The notes below the pieces were generated by a model that had not been told where the DNA came from, ran no database searches, and saw only the letters and a program-made list of their open reading frames with translations. A program made the translations under genes and the position numbers. Positions 1 through 8,465 of a stretch of 64,000 bases of DNA are shown here, piece after piece (position 1 is the stretch's first letter; each line of letters begins with the position of its first letter). The stretch spans positions 174,056 to 238,055 of the forward strand of contig NZ_SMAP01000004.1 in the NCBI RefSeq assembly GCF_004346265.1. Direction: 5' to 3'. The stretch comes from Thermomonas haemolytica. Its GTDB lineage: Bacteria; Pseudomonadota; Gammaproteobacteria; Xanthomonadales; Xanthomonadaceae.

Positions 1-161
1 GTGGGCGAAAAATGGGTGGGGGCCGCGTAGTCCAGCATCAGGAACGGACTGCGCTGGGCCACGCCGGGGCCGCTGTAGCCGAACATCCCGTGCACGGGGA
101 ACCCGTTGCCGACCCAGTGGCGGCCGGGGGCGCTGGTGATGTCGAGGATCTGCTTGCGCAT
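1..161 (-). CDS. pirin family protein (partial, C-terminus off the window)
   Basis: Only the first 53 codons are present. The N-terminus begins MRKQILDITSAP and continues with WVGNGFPVHGMFGYSG and SPFLMLDYAAPTHFSP, which is the start of the pirin-type bicupin domain (family members include quercetin 2,3-dioxygenases and redox-linked regulators). The metal-binding histidines of the cupin lie beyond the window edge, so activity cannot be judged. The start is supported by an AGGAG ribosome-binding site eight bases upstream. It is the last gene of the minus-strand group that begins with scpA, but 136 bases separate it from the next gene, so it may be transcribed on its own. Confidence 0.85.
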   Translation of the reverse strand, partial: MRKQILDITSAPGRHWVGNGFPVHGMFGYSGPGVAQRSPFLMLDYAAPTHFSP

Positions 162-297
162 GGCGAGGCTCCTGTTGCGGCGCGGGGCCGACGGGTAGGC
201 CATGCAGGATGGGGCGGGCGGCGCAGGCGTTCAATTCCATCGCGCGGCGACGGATCGTTGCATCCGTGGCGCCATGCCCGCGCGGGGCGCCCCGGCG

Positions 298-678
298 CTA
301 TTTGGTGAAGCTGATGTCCAGCGCGGTGTGGAACGGCGCCTTCGGCGGCACGAATACGGTCTTGTCGCGCACGTAGCGCTGCAGGCAGATCGCCAGCGGC
401 GAACTGCCTTGGCGCCAGGTCTGCTGCACCCGGCCCTCGGCATCCAGGCGCATGACGATGGTGAACGCGCTGAAGTCGGTCTGCGGCCGGCCCAGCGCAC
501 ATTCGAGCACGCCGGCATCCAGCAGCCGCTTCTGCGCTTCCAGCATCGCCGCATGCGCCGTGCCGGTCACGCTGGCCTCGTTGGTATCGGCGAGGCGCTT
601 GGCGTCGATGTAGTCGAGATCGGCCGGGGCCGCCGCTTGCGCGGCAGCCAGCCACAGCCCGAGCAGGACCGCAGGCAT
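298..678 (-). CDS. small exported protein of unknown function downstream of rluB
   Basis: A 126-residue protein with a clear signal peptide (MPAVLLGLWLAAAQAAA) and a mature part of about 108 residues. The C-terminal half (RLDAEGRVQQTW, then a single conserved-looking Cys in AICLQRYV, then FVPPKAPFHTALDISF) resembles the compact C-terminal domain of TonB/AgmX-like periplasmic proteins, but this similarity is weak and no function is claimed. The start at 678 was preferred to the longer open frame (to 732) because the signal peptide begins there and it lies only four bases after the rluB stop, which suggests translational coupling to rluB. Confidence 0.7.
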   Translation of the reverse strand: MPAVLLGLWLAAAQAAAPADLDYIDAKRLADTNEASVTGTAHAAMLEAQKRLLDAGVLECALGRPQTDFSAFTIVMRLDAEGRVQQTWRQGSSPLAICLQRYVRDKTVFVPPKAPFHTALDISFTK

Positions 679-682
679 GGCC

Positions 683-2179
683 TCAGCGGTTCCCGCCGCG
701 CGGGCCACGGTGGCCGCCGCCGGGCTTGCCACCGGCCGGACGCGGGCCGCCCGGCCGGCCGCCGCCGGGCTTGCCGCCGCGGGGCCGCTGCGACGTGGCC
801 CCGTAGGGGTTGAAGCCGCCGTGGGCGTGGTCGGACGGGAAATGCGGGGCGTTGCCCGGATGGCCGTAGGGCTTGGGCGCGCGCTGCGGACGCGCTTCGC
901 CCGCGCCGCCGAAGCCGCTGCCTTGCGCCCGCGGCTTGCCGCCGAACTTCTTCGGGCCGCGCTGGCCGGGGTTGCGGTGGCCGGCCGGGCCGGTGTCCAC
1001 GCCGTCCGGCACGTACCAGGTGCGCATCGCCGCCGGGTTCTCGCCGCGCTGTTCGCCGGGCTTCATGCGCTGGCCGGGCTGGCGCGGGCCCTTCACCTTC
1101 AGGCGCTTGTCGCGCTGCTGCGCGGCCATCTCGCCGGTGACGGTCAGGCCGCCGGCCTTGCGCGGCGCACCGCGGCGGCCGCGCTCCTCGCGGAAGGCGT
1201 CGAAGCGGCGCAGTTCGCGGCCTTCATCGGCGGTGGTGTGGCCGCCCACGTAGCCGTGGCCGCGCGCGTTGCCCGCGACCACGGTCTTGCCCGCCTTGCG
1301 CTGGCCCAGCACCGGCATCAGGGTGAGCGCGGAGGGCGCGCCGTCCTCCAGCCCCACCGCCTTGCGCAGCGCCTCGACCTCGGCCTGCGGCAGCTCCTGC
1401 GATTGCCCGCGCAGCAGCGGCTGCGGCAGGCGCACCTGGCCGTAGCGGATGCGCTTGAGGCGGCTGACCTGGCAGCCCTGCGATTCCCACAGCCGGCGCA
1501 CCTCGCGGTTGCGGCCTTCCTTCAGCAGCACCCGGAACCAGTCGTGGCTGCTTTCGCCGGCGCCCTGGCCGCTGATGCGCTCGATCTCGTCGAACTTGGC
1601 CGGGCCATCCTCCAGCGCCACGCCGCGGGCCAGGCGGTCCGCGATCTTGTCGGATACGGTCTCTTCGCCCTCCGGCGCGCGCACGCGGCAGACGTATTCG
1701 CGCTCGATTTCGTGCGAGGGGTGCATCATCGCGTTGGCCAGCTCGCCGTCGGTGGTGAGCAGCAGCAGGCCGGTGGTATTGATGTCGAGGCGGCCGATCG
1801 CGATCCAGCGCGCGCCCTTGAGCGCAGGCAGGGAGTCGAAGATGGTCGGGCGGCCTTCGGGATCCTCGCGGGTGGTGACCTCGCCTTCCGGCTTGTTGTA
1901 CATCAGCACCCGCGGCGGGTCGGTCAGCGCGGTGGCCACGAAGGTGCGGCCGTCGATCTCGATCTTGTCGCCGCCGGTGATGCTCATGCCGGTCTGCGCG
2001 ACCTCGCCGTTGACCTTGACCAGGCCGTCGGCGATGCGCTGCTCCAGCGCGCGGCGCGAGCCGAGGCCGGCCTGCGCCAGTACCTTGTGCAGGCGCTCGC
2101 TGATGCGCGGCGCCTCGGCGTCGGGAGTGGCGCTGCGCTTGAGGCTCAGCGGGCGGCGTGCGTGTTCCTTATTGCTCAT
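683..2179 (-). CDS. rluB: 23S rRNA pseudouridine(2605) synthase RluB
   Basis: A 498-residue RsuA/RluB-type pseudouridine synthase that isomerises a uridine in helix 93 of 23S rRNA. An N-terminal S4 RNA-binding domain (about residues 26-72, RISERLHKVLAQAGLGSRR) precedes the catalytic domain with the diagnostic GRLDINTTGLLLLT motif; D132 is the predicted catalytic aspartate. After about residue 300 the protein carries a long low-complexity tail rich in Gly, Arg, Lys and Pro, ending in GGG/RGG-like repeats, which makes it much longer than the E. coli enzyme (about 290 residues). The start at 2179 (MSNKEHARR) overlaps the scpB stop by 11 bases; the open frame continues upstream to 2449 but that stretch is in the scpB shadow frame. 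Confidence 0.93.
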   Translation of the reverse strand: MSNKEHARRPLSLKRSATPDAEAPRISERLHKVLAQAGLGSRRALEQRIADGLVKVNGEVAQTGMSITGGDKIEIDGRTFVATALTDPPRVLMYNKPEGEVTTREDPEGRPTIFDSLPALKGARWIAIGRLDINTTGLLLLTTDGELANAMMHPSHEIEREYVCRVRAPEGEETVSDKIADRLARGVALEDGPAKFDEIERISGQGAGESSHDWFRVLLKEGRNREVRRLWESQGCQVSRLKRIRYGQVRLPQPLLRGQSQELPQAEVEALRKAVGLEDGAPSALTLMPVLGQRKAGKTVVAGNARGHGYVGGHTTADEGRELRRFDAFREERGRRGAPRKAGGLTVTGEMAAQQRDKRLKVKGPRQPGQRMKPGEQRGENPAAMRTWYVPDGVDTGPAGHRNPGQRGPKKFGGKPRAQGSGFGGAGEARPQRAPKPYGHPGNAPHFPSDHAHGGFNPYGATSQRPRGGKPGGGRPGGPRPAGGKPGGGHRGPRGGNR

Positions 2180-2948
2180 CTTGGTGCTCCGACGATGCCG
2201 TCTCGGCGTCGTCTCTATGGGGATCGTGGGTGGGGATGGAGTCGGACGGCATCGCCTCTCCATTCGTGTCTTGGGGGGCATGGCGTTCGGCGGAAACAGG
2301 CTCCGATCCCGGATCCGTTTCCGCTTCCGCGTCCGCCTGCGGCATGTGTGAGCCTGCCTCTGCCGCGCTGGCCGGGATCGCCGGCGCGAACGGCAGCTGC
2401 GGTTCGAGTTCGCCGATGTCGCGCAGTTCCGACAGTGGCGGCAGTTCATCCAGCCGCTTCAGGCCGAAGTAGTCGAGGAAGGTCTTGGTGGTGGCCAGCA
2501 GTTCGGGTTTTCCGGGCACGTCGCGGTGGCCGACCACGCGGATCCAGTCGCGCTCCTCGAGCGCCTTGATGATGCTGCTGTTGACGGCGACGCCGCGGAT
2601 CTGCTCGATCTCGCCGCGGGTGATCGGCTGGCGGTAGGCGATCAGCGCCAGTGTCTCCAGGGTGGCGCGGGTGTACTTGGTCTGGCGCTCGGTCCACAGC
2701 CGCGCCACCCACGGGTGGACGTCGGCCTTGACCTGGAAGCGCCAGCCGCTGGCCACTTCCACCAGTTCCACCCCGCGTCCTTCGCAGTCGGCGCGCAGCT
2801 GCTCCAGCGCGGCTTCCACGCTGCCCTCCGGTGCCGGTTCGTCGAGCGGGAACAGGCCCTTGAGCTGGACCAGCGTCAGCGGCTGGCTGGAGGCCAGCAG
2901 CGCGGCTTCGACGATGCGGTTGACGAGGGTCTGGTCGATCTCGGTCAT
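2169..2948 (-). CDS. scpB: segregation and condensation protein ScpB
   Basis: A 259-residue winged-helix kleisin partner that, as a dimer, binds ScpA in the SMC-ScpAB condensin loading and organising the chromosome. Diagnostic blocks are ARLWTERQTKYTRATLETLALIAYRQPITRGEIEQ and the following VNSSIIKALEERDWI...GKPELLATTKTFLDYFGL (shown here only to identify the family). The core ends near residue 185; the remaining 75 residues are acidic, Ala/Glu-rich and probably disordered. It starts inside the scpA stop (ATGA overlap, 2945-2948) and its own stop overlaps rluB, so the order scpA-scpB-rluB is a coupled operon. Its partner gene smc lies 1 kb away on the opposite strand. Confidence 0.96.
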   Translation of the reverse strand: MTEIDQTLVNRIVEAALLASSQPLTLVQLKGLFPLDEPAPEGSVEAALEQLRADCEGRGVELVEVASGWRFQVKADVHPWVARLWTERQTKYTRATLETLALIAYRQPITRGEIEQIRGVAVNSSIIKALEERDWIRVVGHRDVPGKPELLATTKTFLDYFGLKRLDELPPLSELRDIGELEPQLPFAPAIPASAAEAGSHMPQADAEAETDPGSEPVSAERHAPQDTNGEAMPSDSIPTHDPHRDDAETASSEHQDEQ

Positions 2949-3859
2949 GCGTTCGGCTCGGTTGCGTCCTCGAATTCATCCGGCAGCTCGGAGACCGCCG
3001 GCGCGCCTTCGCCGGTGGCGAGCGACTTCACGTAGATCGGCGCCAGCGGCCCTTCCTGCACGATGTCCAACAGCTGCTCCTTGGCCAGGGTCAGCAGGCC
3101 GAGGAAGGTCACCACCACGCCCAGCCGCCCTTCCTCCGGCGAGAACAGGGCCTCGAAGCGGTGGAACGCGCCGTCGGCCAGCCGCTCCAGCAGCTCGCCC
3201 ATGCGCTGGCGCACGCTCAGGGTCTCGCGCCTGATCGCGTGCTTGCCCTGCAGTTCGGCGCGCTTGAGCACGTCGTGCAGGGCCAGCAGCAGCTCGCGCA
3301 GGTCCACCGGCGGCGGCAGGCGCACGGCCGTGCGCTCGGGCACGTGGGCGCAGGCCACGCTGGTGTCGCGCTCCAGCCGCGGCAGGGCGTCCAGGTCCTC
3401 GGCCGCCTTCTTGTAGCGCTCGTATTCCTGCAGCCGGCGCACCAGGTCCGCGCGCGGGTCTTCCTCCACGCCCTCCTCGCTGGGCGGGCGCGGCAGCAGC
3501 ATGCGCGACTTGATCTCGGCCAGGATCGCGGCCATGACCAGGTACTCGGCGGCCAGTTCGAAGCGCATCTCGTGCATGGCCTGGATGTAGTCCACGTACT
3601 GCCGGGTGATCTCGGCGACCGGGATGTCCAGGATGTCCAGGTTCTGGCGGCGGATCAGGTACAGCAGCAGGTCCAGCGGGCCTTCGAAGGCGTCGAGGAT
3701 GACCTCCAGCGCGTCCGGCGGGATGTACAGATCCTTGGGGATCTCCAGCACCGGCTGGCCGAGCACCGTCGCCAGCGGCATTTCCTGCTGCTGGGGGTGC
3801 GGGCTCGGGTTTTGCGCGGGGGCGCCGGCCACGGTGGCGACGCGGGATTCGGCTGTCAT
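2945..3859 (-). CDS. scpA: segregation and condensation protein ScpA
   Basis: A 304-residue kleisin subunit of the SMC-ScpAB complex. The family signature [25 protein letters not shown] is near residues 58-82, followed by [19 protein letters not shown], and the C-terminal winged helix contains [14 protein letters not shown]. The first 30 residues (Pro/Gln-rich) are unusual for the family and could mean that translation begins at an internal Met (for example the Met in QQQEMPLAT), so the exact start is uncertain. It is the first gene of the minus-strand scpA-scpB-rluB operon, divergent from yciI. No convincing promoter was found in the 316-base gap upstream. Confidence 0.95.
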   Translation of the reverse strand: MTAESRVATVAGAPAQNPSPHPQQQEMPLATVLGQPVLEIPKDLYIPPDALEVILDAFEGPLDLLLYLIRRQNLDILDIPVAEITRQYVDYIQAMHEMRFELAAEYLVMAAILAEIKSRMLLPRPPSEEGVEEDPRADLVRRLQEYERYKKAAEDLDALPRLERDTSVACAHVPERTAVRLPPPVDLRELLLALHDVLKRAELQGKHAIRRETLSVRQRMGELLERLADGAFHRFEALFSPEEGRLGVVVTFLGLLTLAKEQLLDIVQEGPLAPIYVKSLATGEGAPAVSELPDEFEDATEPNA

Positions 3860-4175
3860 CGGGTTTGCGGCCCCCTCCGGGCCACAGCATGGATCTTCAG
3901 GATCGGACCATCGGAAGCTTCACAGCCCGGGGTGCGGGCGGGAATGTCGCGCTTGCTGCAATCCGCCATGCCTGCACGCCTGCGGCCCGCGGAGGGCGGC
4001 ATCGGAGCGGGTGGCGGGAAGGCCGGATCGGCGGGCGCGGGGCGGCGTGGGGAGCCGGCTGGCCGCGCGGGCCGCAGGATCGGGCCGAACACGATGCACG
4101 AAGGGTACGGGCTGCCGGCGCGGCTGTCCACTGGCCACCACTACAATGCCGGTTCCGGTTCATGGAGGCAGCGGC
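3860..4175. other. 316-base intergenic region between divergent scpA and yciI
   Basis: No credible gene: the short open frames here are Arg/Pro/Ala-rich shadows with no ribosome-binding sites. The right end carries a TACAAT -10-like box at 4142-4147, suitable for yciI, without an obvious -35. A promoter for scpA must lie at the left end but I cannot point to one. The remainder is G+C-rich with no clear repeat. Confidence 0.6.
4142..4147 (+). promoter_or_regulatory. -10 box TACAAT, likely yciI-bolA promoter
   Basis: TACAAT lies 28 bases before the yciI ATG. No TTGACA-like -35 is seen 16-18 bases upstream. The same CTACAATGCC context recurs before the acyl-CoA dehydrogenase gene near 48043, which strengthens the call. 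Confidence 0.5.
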
Positions 4176-4475
4176 ATGTGGTACGTGATCGAGGGCTACG
4201 ACGGGCAGGACGTGCTGGCGCAGCGGCTGGCCGCGCGCCCGGCGCATCTGGCGCGGCTGCACGCGCTGCGCGACGCCGGCCGGCTGCTGCTGGCCGGTCC
4301 GTGCCCGGCGATCGATGCCGAGGACCCCGGCCCGGCCGGGTTCTCCGGCAGCCTGGTGGTGGCGGAGTTCCCCTCGCTGGAGGACGCCCGCACCTGGGCC
4401 GACGCCGATCCCTACGTCGCCGCCGGTGTGTACGCGCGGGTCGAGGTGCGGCCGTTCCGCAAGGTGCTGCCGTGA
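4176..4475 (+). CDS. yciI: YciI family protein
   Basis: A 99-residue dimeric ferredoxin-like (alpha+beta barrel) protein of the YciI/YCII family. It begins [28 protein letters not shown] and has the conserved [28 protein letters not shown] end, including the Asp-Pro-Tyr near the putative active site. The biochemical role of the family is not settled. An AUG with GGAGGCAGC upstream gives a good ribosome-binding site. Its TGA overlaps the GTG start of the bolA-like gene (GTGA), so the two are translationally coupled, a pairing common in gammaproteobacteria. Confidence 0.88.
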   Translation: MWYVIEGYDGQDVLAQRLAARPAHLARLHALRDAGRLLLAGPCPAIDAEDPGPAGFSGSLVVAEFPSLEDARTWADADPYVAAGVYARVEVRPFRKVLP

Positions 4476-4783
4476 GCACGGGCTGGAGCGAGGCCGACAT
4501 CCCGCGGCTCAACCCGGCGCGGGTGGAGCGCATCCGCGCGCTGCTCACCGAGGCGCTGGCGCCGCTGGTGCTGGAGGTGCACGACGACAGCCACCGCCAC
4601 GCCGGGCATGCCGGGGCGCGCGGCGGGCAGGGGCACTTCCGGGTCGAGATCGTCAGCGCGGCGTTCGCCGGCAAGCCGCCGCTGGCCCGCCACCGCCTGG
4701 TGTATGCCGCGCTGGGCACGATGATGCAGACCGACATCCATGCCCTGGCGATCCACGCGCGCGCGCCCGACGAAGCGCGCTAG
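4472..4783 (+). CDS. BolA family protein
   Basis: A 103-residue BolA/IbaG-type protein. Family features are an N-terminal helix ([33 protein letters not shown]), then [27 protein letters not shown] and the C-terminal [12 protein letters not shown]; the Arg-His pair and the C-terminal His are the residues that co-ordinate a shared Fe-S cluster with monothiol glutaredoxins in studied members. The GTG start at 4472 is chosen because it overlaps the yciI stop by four bases and keeps a typical length. Whether it belongs to the BolA or the IbaG subgroup cannot be told here. Confidence 0.88.
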   Translation: MSTGWSEADIPRLNPARVERIRALLTEALAPLVLEVHDDSHRHAGHAGARGGQGHFRVEIVSAAFAGKPPLARHRLVYAALGTMMQTDIHALAIHARAPDEAR

Positions 4784-4789
4784 CCCCGC

Positions 4790-4795
4790 TATACT
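4790..4795 (+). promoter_or_regulatory. -10 box TATACT, likely smc promoter
   Basis: TATACT occurs seven bases after the bolA stop and would give smc a leader of about 115 bases. No recognisable -35 element sits at the right spacing. Confidence 0.4.
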
Positions 4796-4877
4796 CGCCG
4801 TTCGGCACCCGCGTGCCGCACGGTTTCCCCTAGATAAAACAAGCGTTTAGGGGGTCGATCCAGTCCAATTTCTGCAA

Positions 4878-4898
4878 GCGGCGCGCTAACGGCGCCGC
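4878..4898 (+). other. hairpin in the smc leader
   Basis: GCGGCGC and GCGCCGC form a 7-bp perfect stem around a 7-base loop, ending 18 bases before the smc ATG. The smc start has no good Shine-Dalgarno sequence, so the hairpin could influence translation. This is inference only. Confidence 0.35.
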
Positions 4899-4916
4899 CG
4901 GGGTTCGTCGACGCGC

Positions 4917-7900
4917 ATGCGCCTGTCCACCATCAAGCTGTCCGGCTTCAAGTCCTTCGTCGATCCGACCACGCTGCACCTGCCGACCAACCTCACGGGC
5001 ATCGTCGGGCCGAACGGGTGCGGCAAGTCCAACATCATCGACGCCATCCGCTGGGTGATGGGCGAGAACGCGGCCAGTCGCCTGCGCGGCGACTCCCTGG
5101 CGGACGTGATCTTCTCCGGCAGCGCGGGCCGCAAGCCGGTGTCGCAGGCCAGCGTCGAGCTGATCTTCGACAACAGCGACCACACCATCGCCGGCGAATA
5201 CGCCGCGTTCAATGAGATCTCGGTCAAGCGCACGGTGAGCCGCGACGGCCAGAGCGCCTATTACCTCAACGGCGCCAAGTGCCGCCGGCGCGACATCACC
5301 GACCTGTTCCTCGGCACCGGCCTGGGGCCGCGCAGCTACTCGATCATCGAGCAGGGCATGATCACCCAGGTGATCGACGCCAAGCCGGAGGAGCTGCGCG
5401 TCTATCTCGAGGAAGCGGCCGGCATCTCCAAGTACAAGGAGCGCCGCAAGGAAACCGAGACCCGCATCCGCCACACCCGCGAGAACCTCGACCGCCTCAA
5501 CGACCTGCGCGAGGAAGTCGGCAAGCAATTGCAGCATCTGGGACGGCAGGCGCGGCAGGCCGAGCAGTACACCGCGATCCAGGCCGAGCGCAAGGTCAAG
5601 GACGCGCAGTGGCGGGCGCTGGAGTTCCGCGCGCTGGACGGCCAACTGCAGGCCCTGCGCGAGCAGCTGGCGCGCGAGGAGACCCGGCTGGAGCAGCTGG
5701 TCGCCGAGCAGCGGCACGCCGAAAGCGAGCTGGAAGCGGGGCGCGAGCGGCGTGAATCCGCCAGCGAGGCGCTGAACGCGGCGCAGGCCGAGGTCTACAA
5801 GGTCGGCGGCGTGCTGGCCCGGGTCGAGCAGCAGATCGCCCACCAGCGCGAGCTGGGGTTGCGCCTGCAGCGCGCGCGCGACGAGGCGCAGGCGGCGCTG
5901 GCGGAGCTGGGCGGCCACATCCGTGGCGATGAGCAGAAGCTGGAAGCCCTGCGCGCCGCGGTGGACGAGGCACAGCCGCGGCTGGAAGCCCTGCAGGAGG
6001 AGGACATCCAGCGCCAGGACGCGCTGCGCGAGGTGGAGGCGCGGCTGGCCGAGTGGCAGCAGCGCTGGGATGCCTACAGCCGCGACCAGGCCGACGCGGC
6101 GCGCGCCAGCGAGGTCGAGCGCATCCGCATCGAGCAGCTCGACCGCCAGATCCTGGACGCCGACCGCCGCCGCCAGCAGCTGCGCGAGGAACGCGCCGGT
6201 CTCGACCTCGACGCACTGGCGGATACCTTCGAGCAGCTGCAGCTGCAGCACGAGACCCAGAAGGAATCGCTGGAGACGCTGACCGCCGAAGTCGAAACGC
6301 GCAAGCAGGCCAGCGCCGACGTGCAGGAGCGCCAGCGCCAGGTCCAGGCCGAGCTGGCCGAACTGCGCAAGCAGGCGCAGGCCGCGCGCGGGCGGCTGGC
6401 GTCGCTGGAGACCCTGCAGGCGGCCGCGCTGGGGCAGGAACAGGGCGCCGCGCGCCAATGGCTGCAGGCCCACGGCCTGCTGGATGCCGCGCGCGTGGGC
6501 GAGCGCCTGCAGGTGGAGGCGGGCTGGGAGAACGCGGTCGAGGCCGCGCTGGGCCAGCTGATCGAAGCCGTTCTGGTAGACGCGCCGGAGCAACTGGTCG
6601 AGGCGCTGGGCGAGCTGGGCGAAGGCCGGTTGGCGCTGGTGGCGGACGAAGACGATGCCGGTGTTTATCCGGCGACTTCGCTGGCCGCCAAGGTGCAGGG
6701 CCCGCGCGCGATCCGGCGCCTGCTGGCGCGCCTGCACGCGGCCGAGGATCTGGCTGCTGCGCGTGCGCTGCAGGCCACGTTGGGCGAGGGCGAATCGGTC
6801 ATCACCCGTGGCGGCGAGCGCCTCGGCGCCGGCTGGGTGCGGATCGCCCGCTCCGGCGCGGCCACCCAGGGCGCACTGCTGCGCGAGAAGGAACTGCAGG
6901 CGCTGCGCGCGCTGATCGCCCAGCACCAGCAGCGCGAGCAGGCGCTGGAGGCGCAGTCGGCCGAATTGCGCCAGGCCCACCTCGTCGCCGAGCAGCAGCG
7001 CGAGGATGCGCAGCGCCAGCTCTACATGGCCCACCGCGGCGTCTCCGAACTGGCCGGCCAGTTGCAAGGCCAGCAGGGCAGGCTGGAGGGGGCGCGCACC
7101 CGGATCGCCCGGATCGACGCCGAACTGGCGCAGATCGAGGAGGCGCTGGAGGCGAACAAGGCGCAGGCAGCGGAAGCGCGCATCCGCATCGAGGATGCGT
7201 TGGGGCGCATGGGCAACCTCGAGTCCACCCGCCAGACCCTCGAGAACGAACGCCGCTACCTCACCGACAAGCGCGAGGCTGCGCGCATCGCTGCCCGCGA
7301 GGCGCGCGAGGCTGCGCATGCGCTGGCCCTGGCGCTGGAATCGCAGCGGGTGCAGATGGTGGCGCTGGCGCAGGCGCTGGAGCGCATGGGCGGCCAGCGC
7401 GGCCAGCTGGATGCCCGCCTGGGCGAGCTTGCCGCGCAGCTTGCGGAGGGCGATGCCCCGGTGCAGGCGCTGGAGGCCGAACGCCAGTCCGCGCTGGACG
7501 AGCGCGTGCGCGCCGAGCGCGCGCTGGCGCAGGCGCGCTCGCAGCTGGAAAGCATCGACGCCGAGCTGCGCCAGCACGAGCAGGTGCGCCAGCAGCGCGA
7601 CGCGCAGGCGCTGGCGCAGCGCGAGGCGATCGCCCAGCGCCGGTTGGAGCAGCAGGCCCTGCTGTTGAAAGCGGAACAGTTCACCGCCGCGATCGCCGAC
7701 GCCGGCTTCGACCTGCAGGAGTTGCTGAATGCGCTGCCGGACGGTGCCGTCGCGGCACAGTGGGAGCGCGAGGTGGCCGAACTGGACGCGCGCCTGCGCC
7801 GGCTGGAGCCGGTCAACCTCGCCGCGATCGCCGAGCACGCCGAGGCCGCGCAGCGCAAGGAATACCTGGATGCGCAGGACGCCGACCTCAGGGCCGCGCT

Positions 7901-8420
7901 GGAGACGCTGGAGGAGGCGATCCGCAAGATCGACCGCGAGACCCGTGGTCGCTTCAAGGACACCTACGATCGCGTCAACAGCAATTTCCAGGAGCTCTAT
8001 CCGCGCCTGTTCGGCGGCGGCCACGCCTACCTGGAGCTGACCGGCGAGGACCTGCTGGATGCCGGCGTCACCATCATGGCGCGCCCGCCCGGCAAGCGGG
8101 TATCCAGCATCTCGCTGCTGTCCGGCGGCGAGAAGGCGATGACCGCGGTGGCGCTGGTGTTCGCGATCTTCCGCCTGAACCCGGCGCCGTTCTGCCTGCT
8201 GGACGAGGTGGACGCGCCGCTGGACGAGGCCAACGTCGGCCGCTATACCGCGCTGGTCACCGAAATGAGCGAGCAGGTACAGTTCCTGGTGGTGACCCAC
8301 AACAAGGTGACGATGGAGGCGGCCCGCCAGCTCTCGGGCGTCACCATGCGCGAGCCGGGCGTGTCGCGCCTGGTCTCGGTGGACCTGGCCGAGGCCGCCC
8401 GCCTGGCGGGTGCCGAATGA
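4917..8420 (+). CDS. smc: chromosome segregation protein SMC
   Basis: A 1167-residue SMC ATPase, full length for the family. Walker A GPNGCGKSN is at residues 31-39; the ABC signature LSGGEK at about 1068-1073 and Walker B with LLDEVDAPLD (D1096, E1097) are at the other end. Between them are two long coiled-coil arms rich in Glu, Gln, Arg and Ala, interrupted by a hinge around residues 500-650 that includes the conserved Gly-rich stretch. With ScpA and ScpB (encoded just to the left) it forms the bacterial condensin. Presence of SMC-ScpAB instead of MukBEF fits a xanthomonad. The start MRLSTIKLSGFKSF matches the family N-terminus exactly. Confidence 0.97.
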   Translation: MRLSTIKLSGFKSFVDPTTLHLPTNLTGIVGPNGCGKSNIIDAIRWVMGENAASRLRGDSLADVIFSGSAGRKPVSQASVELIFDNSDHTIAGEYAAFNEISVKRTVSRDGQSAYYLNGAKCRRRDITDLFLGTGLGPRSYSIIEQGMITQVIDAKPEELRVYLEEAAGISKYKERRKETETRIRHTRENLDRLNDLREEVGKQLQHLGRQARQAEQYTAIQAERKVKDAQWRALEFRALDGQLQALREQLAREETRLEQLVAEQRHAESELEAGRERRESASEALNAAQAEVYKVGGVLARVEQQIAHQRELGLRLQRARDEAQAALAELGGHIRGDEQKLEALRAAVDEAQPRLEALQEEDIQRQDALREVEARLAEWQQRWDAYSRDQADAARASEVERIRIEQLDRQILDADRRRQQLREERAGLDLDALADTFEQLQLQHETQKESLETLTAEVETRKQASADVQERQRQVQAELAELRKQAQAARGRLASLETLQAAALGQEQGAARQWLQAHGLLDAARVGERLQVEAGWENAVEAALGQLIEAVLVDAPEQLVEALGELGEGRLALVADEDDAGVYPATSLAAKVQGPRAIRRLLARLHAAEDLAAARALQATLGEGESVITRGGERLGAGWVRIARSGAATQGALLREKELQALRALIAQHQQREQALEAQSAELRQAHLVAEQQREDAQRQLYMAHRGVSELAGQLQGQQGRLEGARTRIARIDAELAQIEEALEANKAQAAEARIRIEDALGRMGNLESTRQTLENERRYLTDKREAARIAAREAREAAHALALALESQRVQMVALAQALERMGGQRGQLDARLGELAAQLAEGDAPVQALEAERQSALDERVRAERALAQARSQLESIDAELRQHEQVRQQRDAQALAQREAIAQRRLEQQALLLKAEQFTAAIADAGFDLQELLNALPDGAVAAQWEREVAELDARLRRLEPVNLAAIAEHAEAAQRKEYLDAQDADLRAALETLEEAIRKIDRETRGRFKDTYDRVNSNFQELYPRLFGGGHAYLELTGEDLLDAGVTIMARPPGKRVSSISLLSGGEKAMTAVALVFAIFRLNPAPFCLLDEVDAPLDEANVGRYTALVTEMSEQVQFLVVTHNKVTMEAARQLSGVTMREPGVSRLVSVDLAEAARLAGAE

Positions 8421-8465
8421 TGTCGGCGGCGGCCGGCGCGTGACCCTGGCTCTGGAGGACGTGGA

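Noticed and set aside
2169-2449. 90-codon N-terminal extension of rluB
   Set aside because: The extension is Arg-rich, lies in a shadow frame of scpB, and homologues start at MSNKEH-like positions.
3856-4131. 91-codon minus-strand frame in the scpA-yciI gap
   Set aside because: Pro/Arg-rich shadow composition, no ribosome-binding site and no recognisable domain.
4830-4916. A small RNA or short gene in the smc leader
   Set aside because: Only a 7-bp hairpin is seen, with no terminator or conserved frame; kept as a leader structure.
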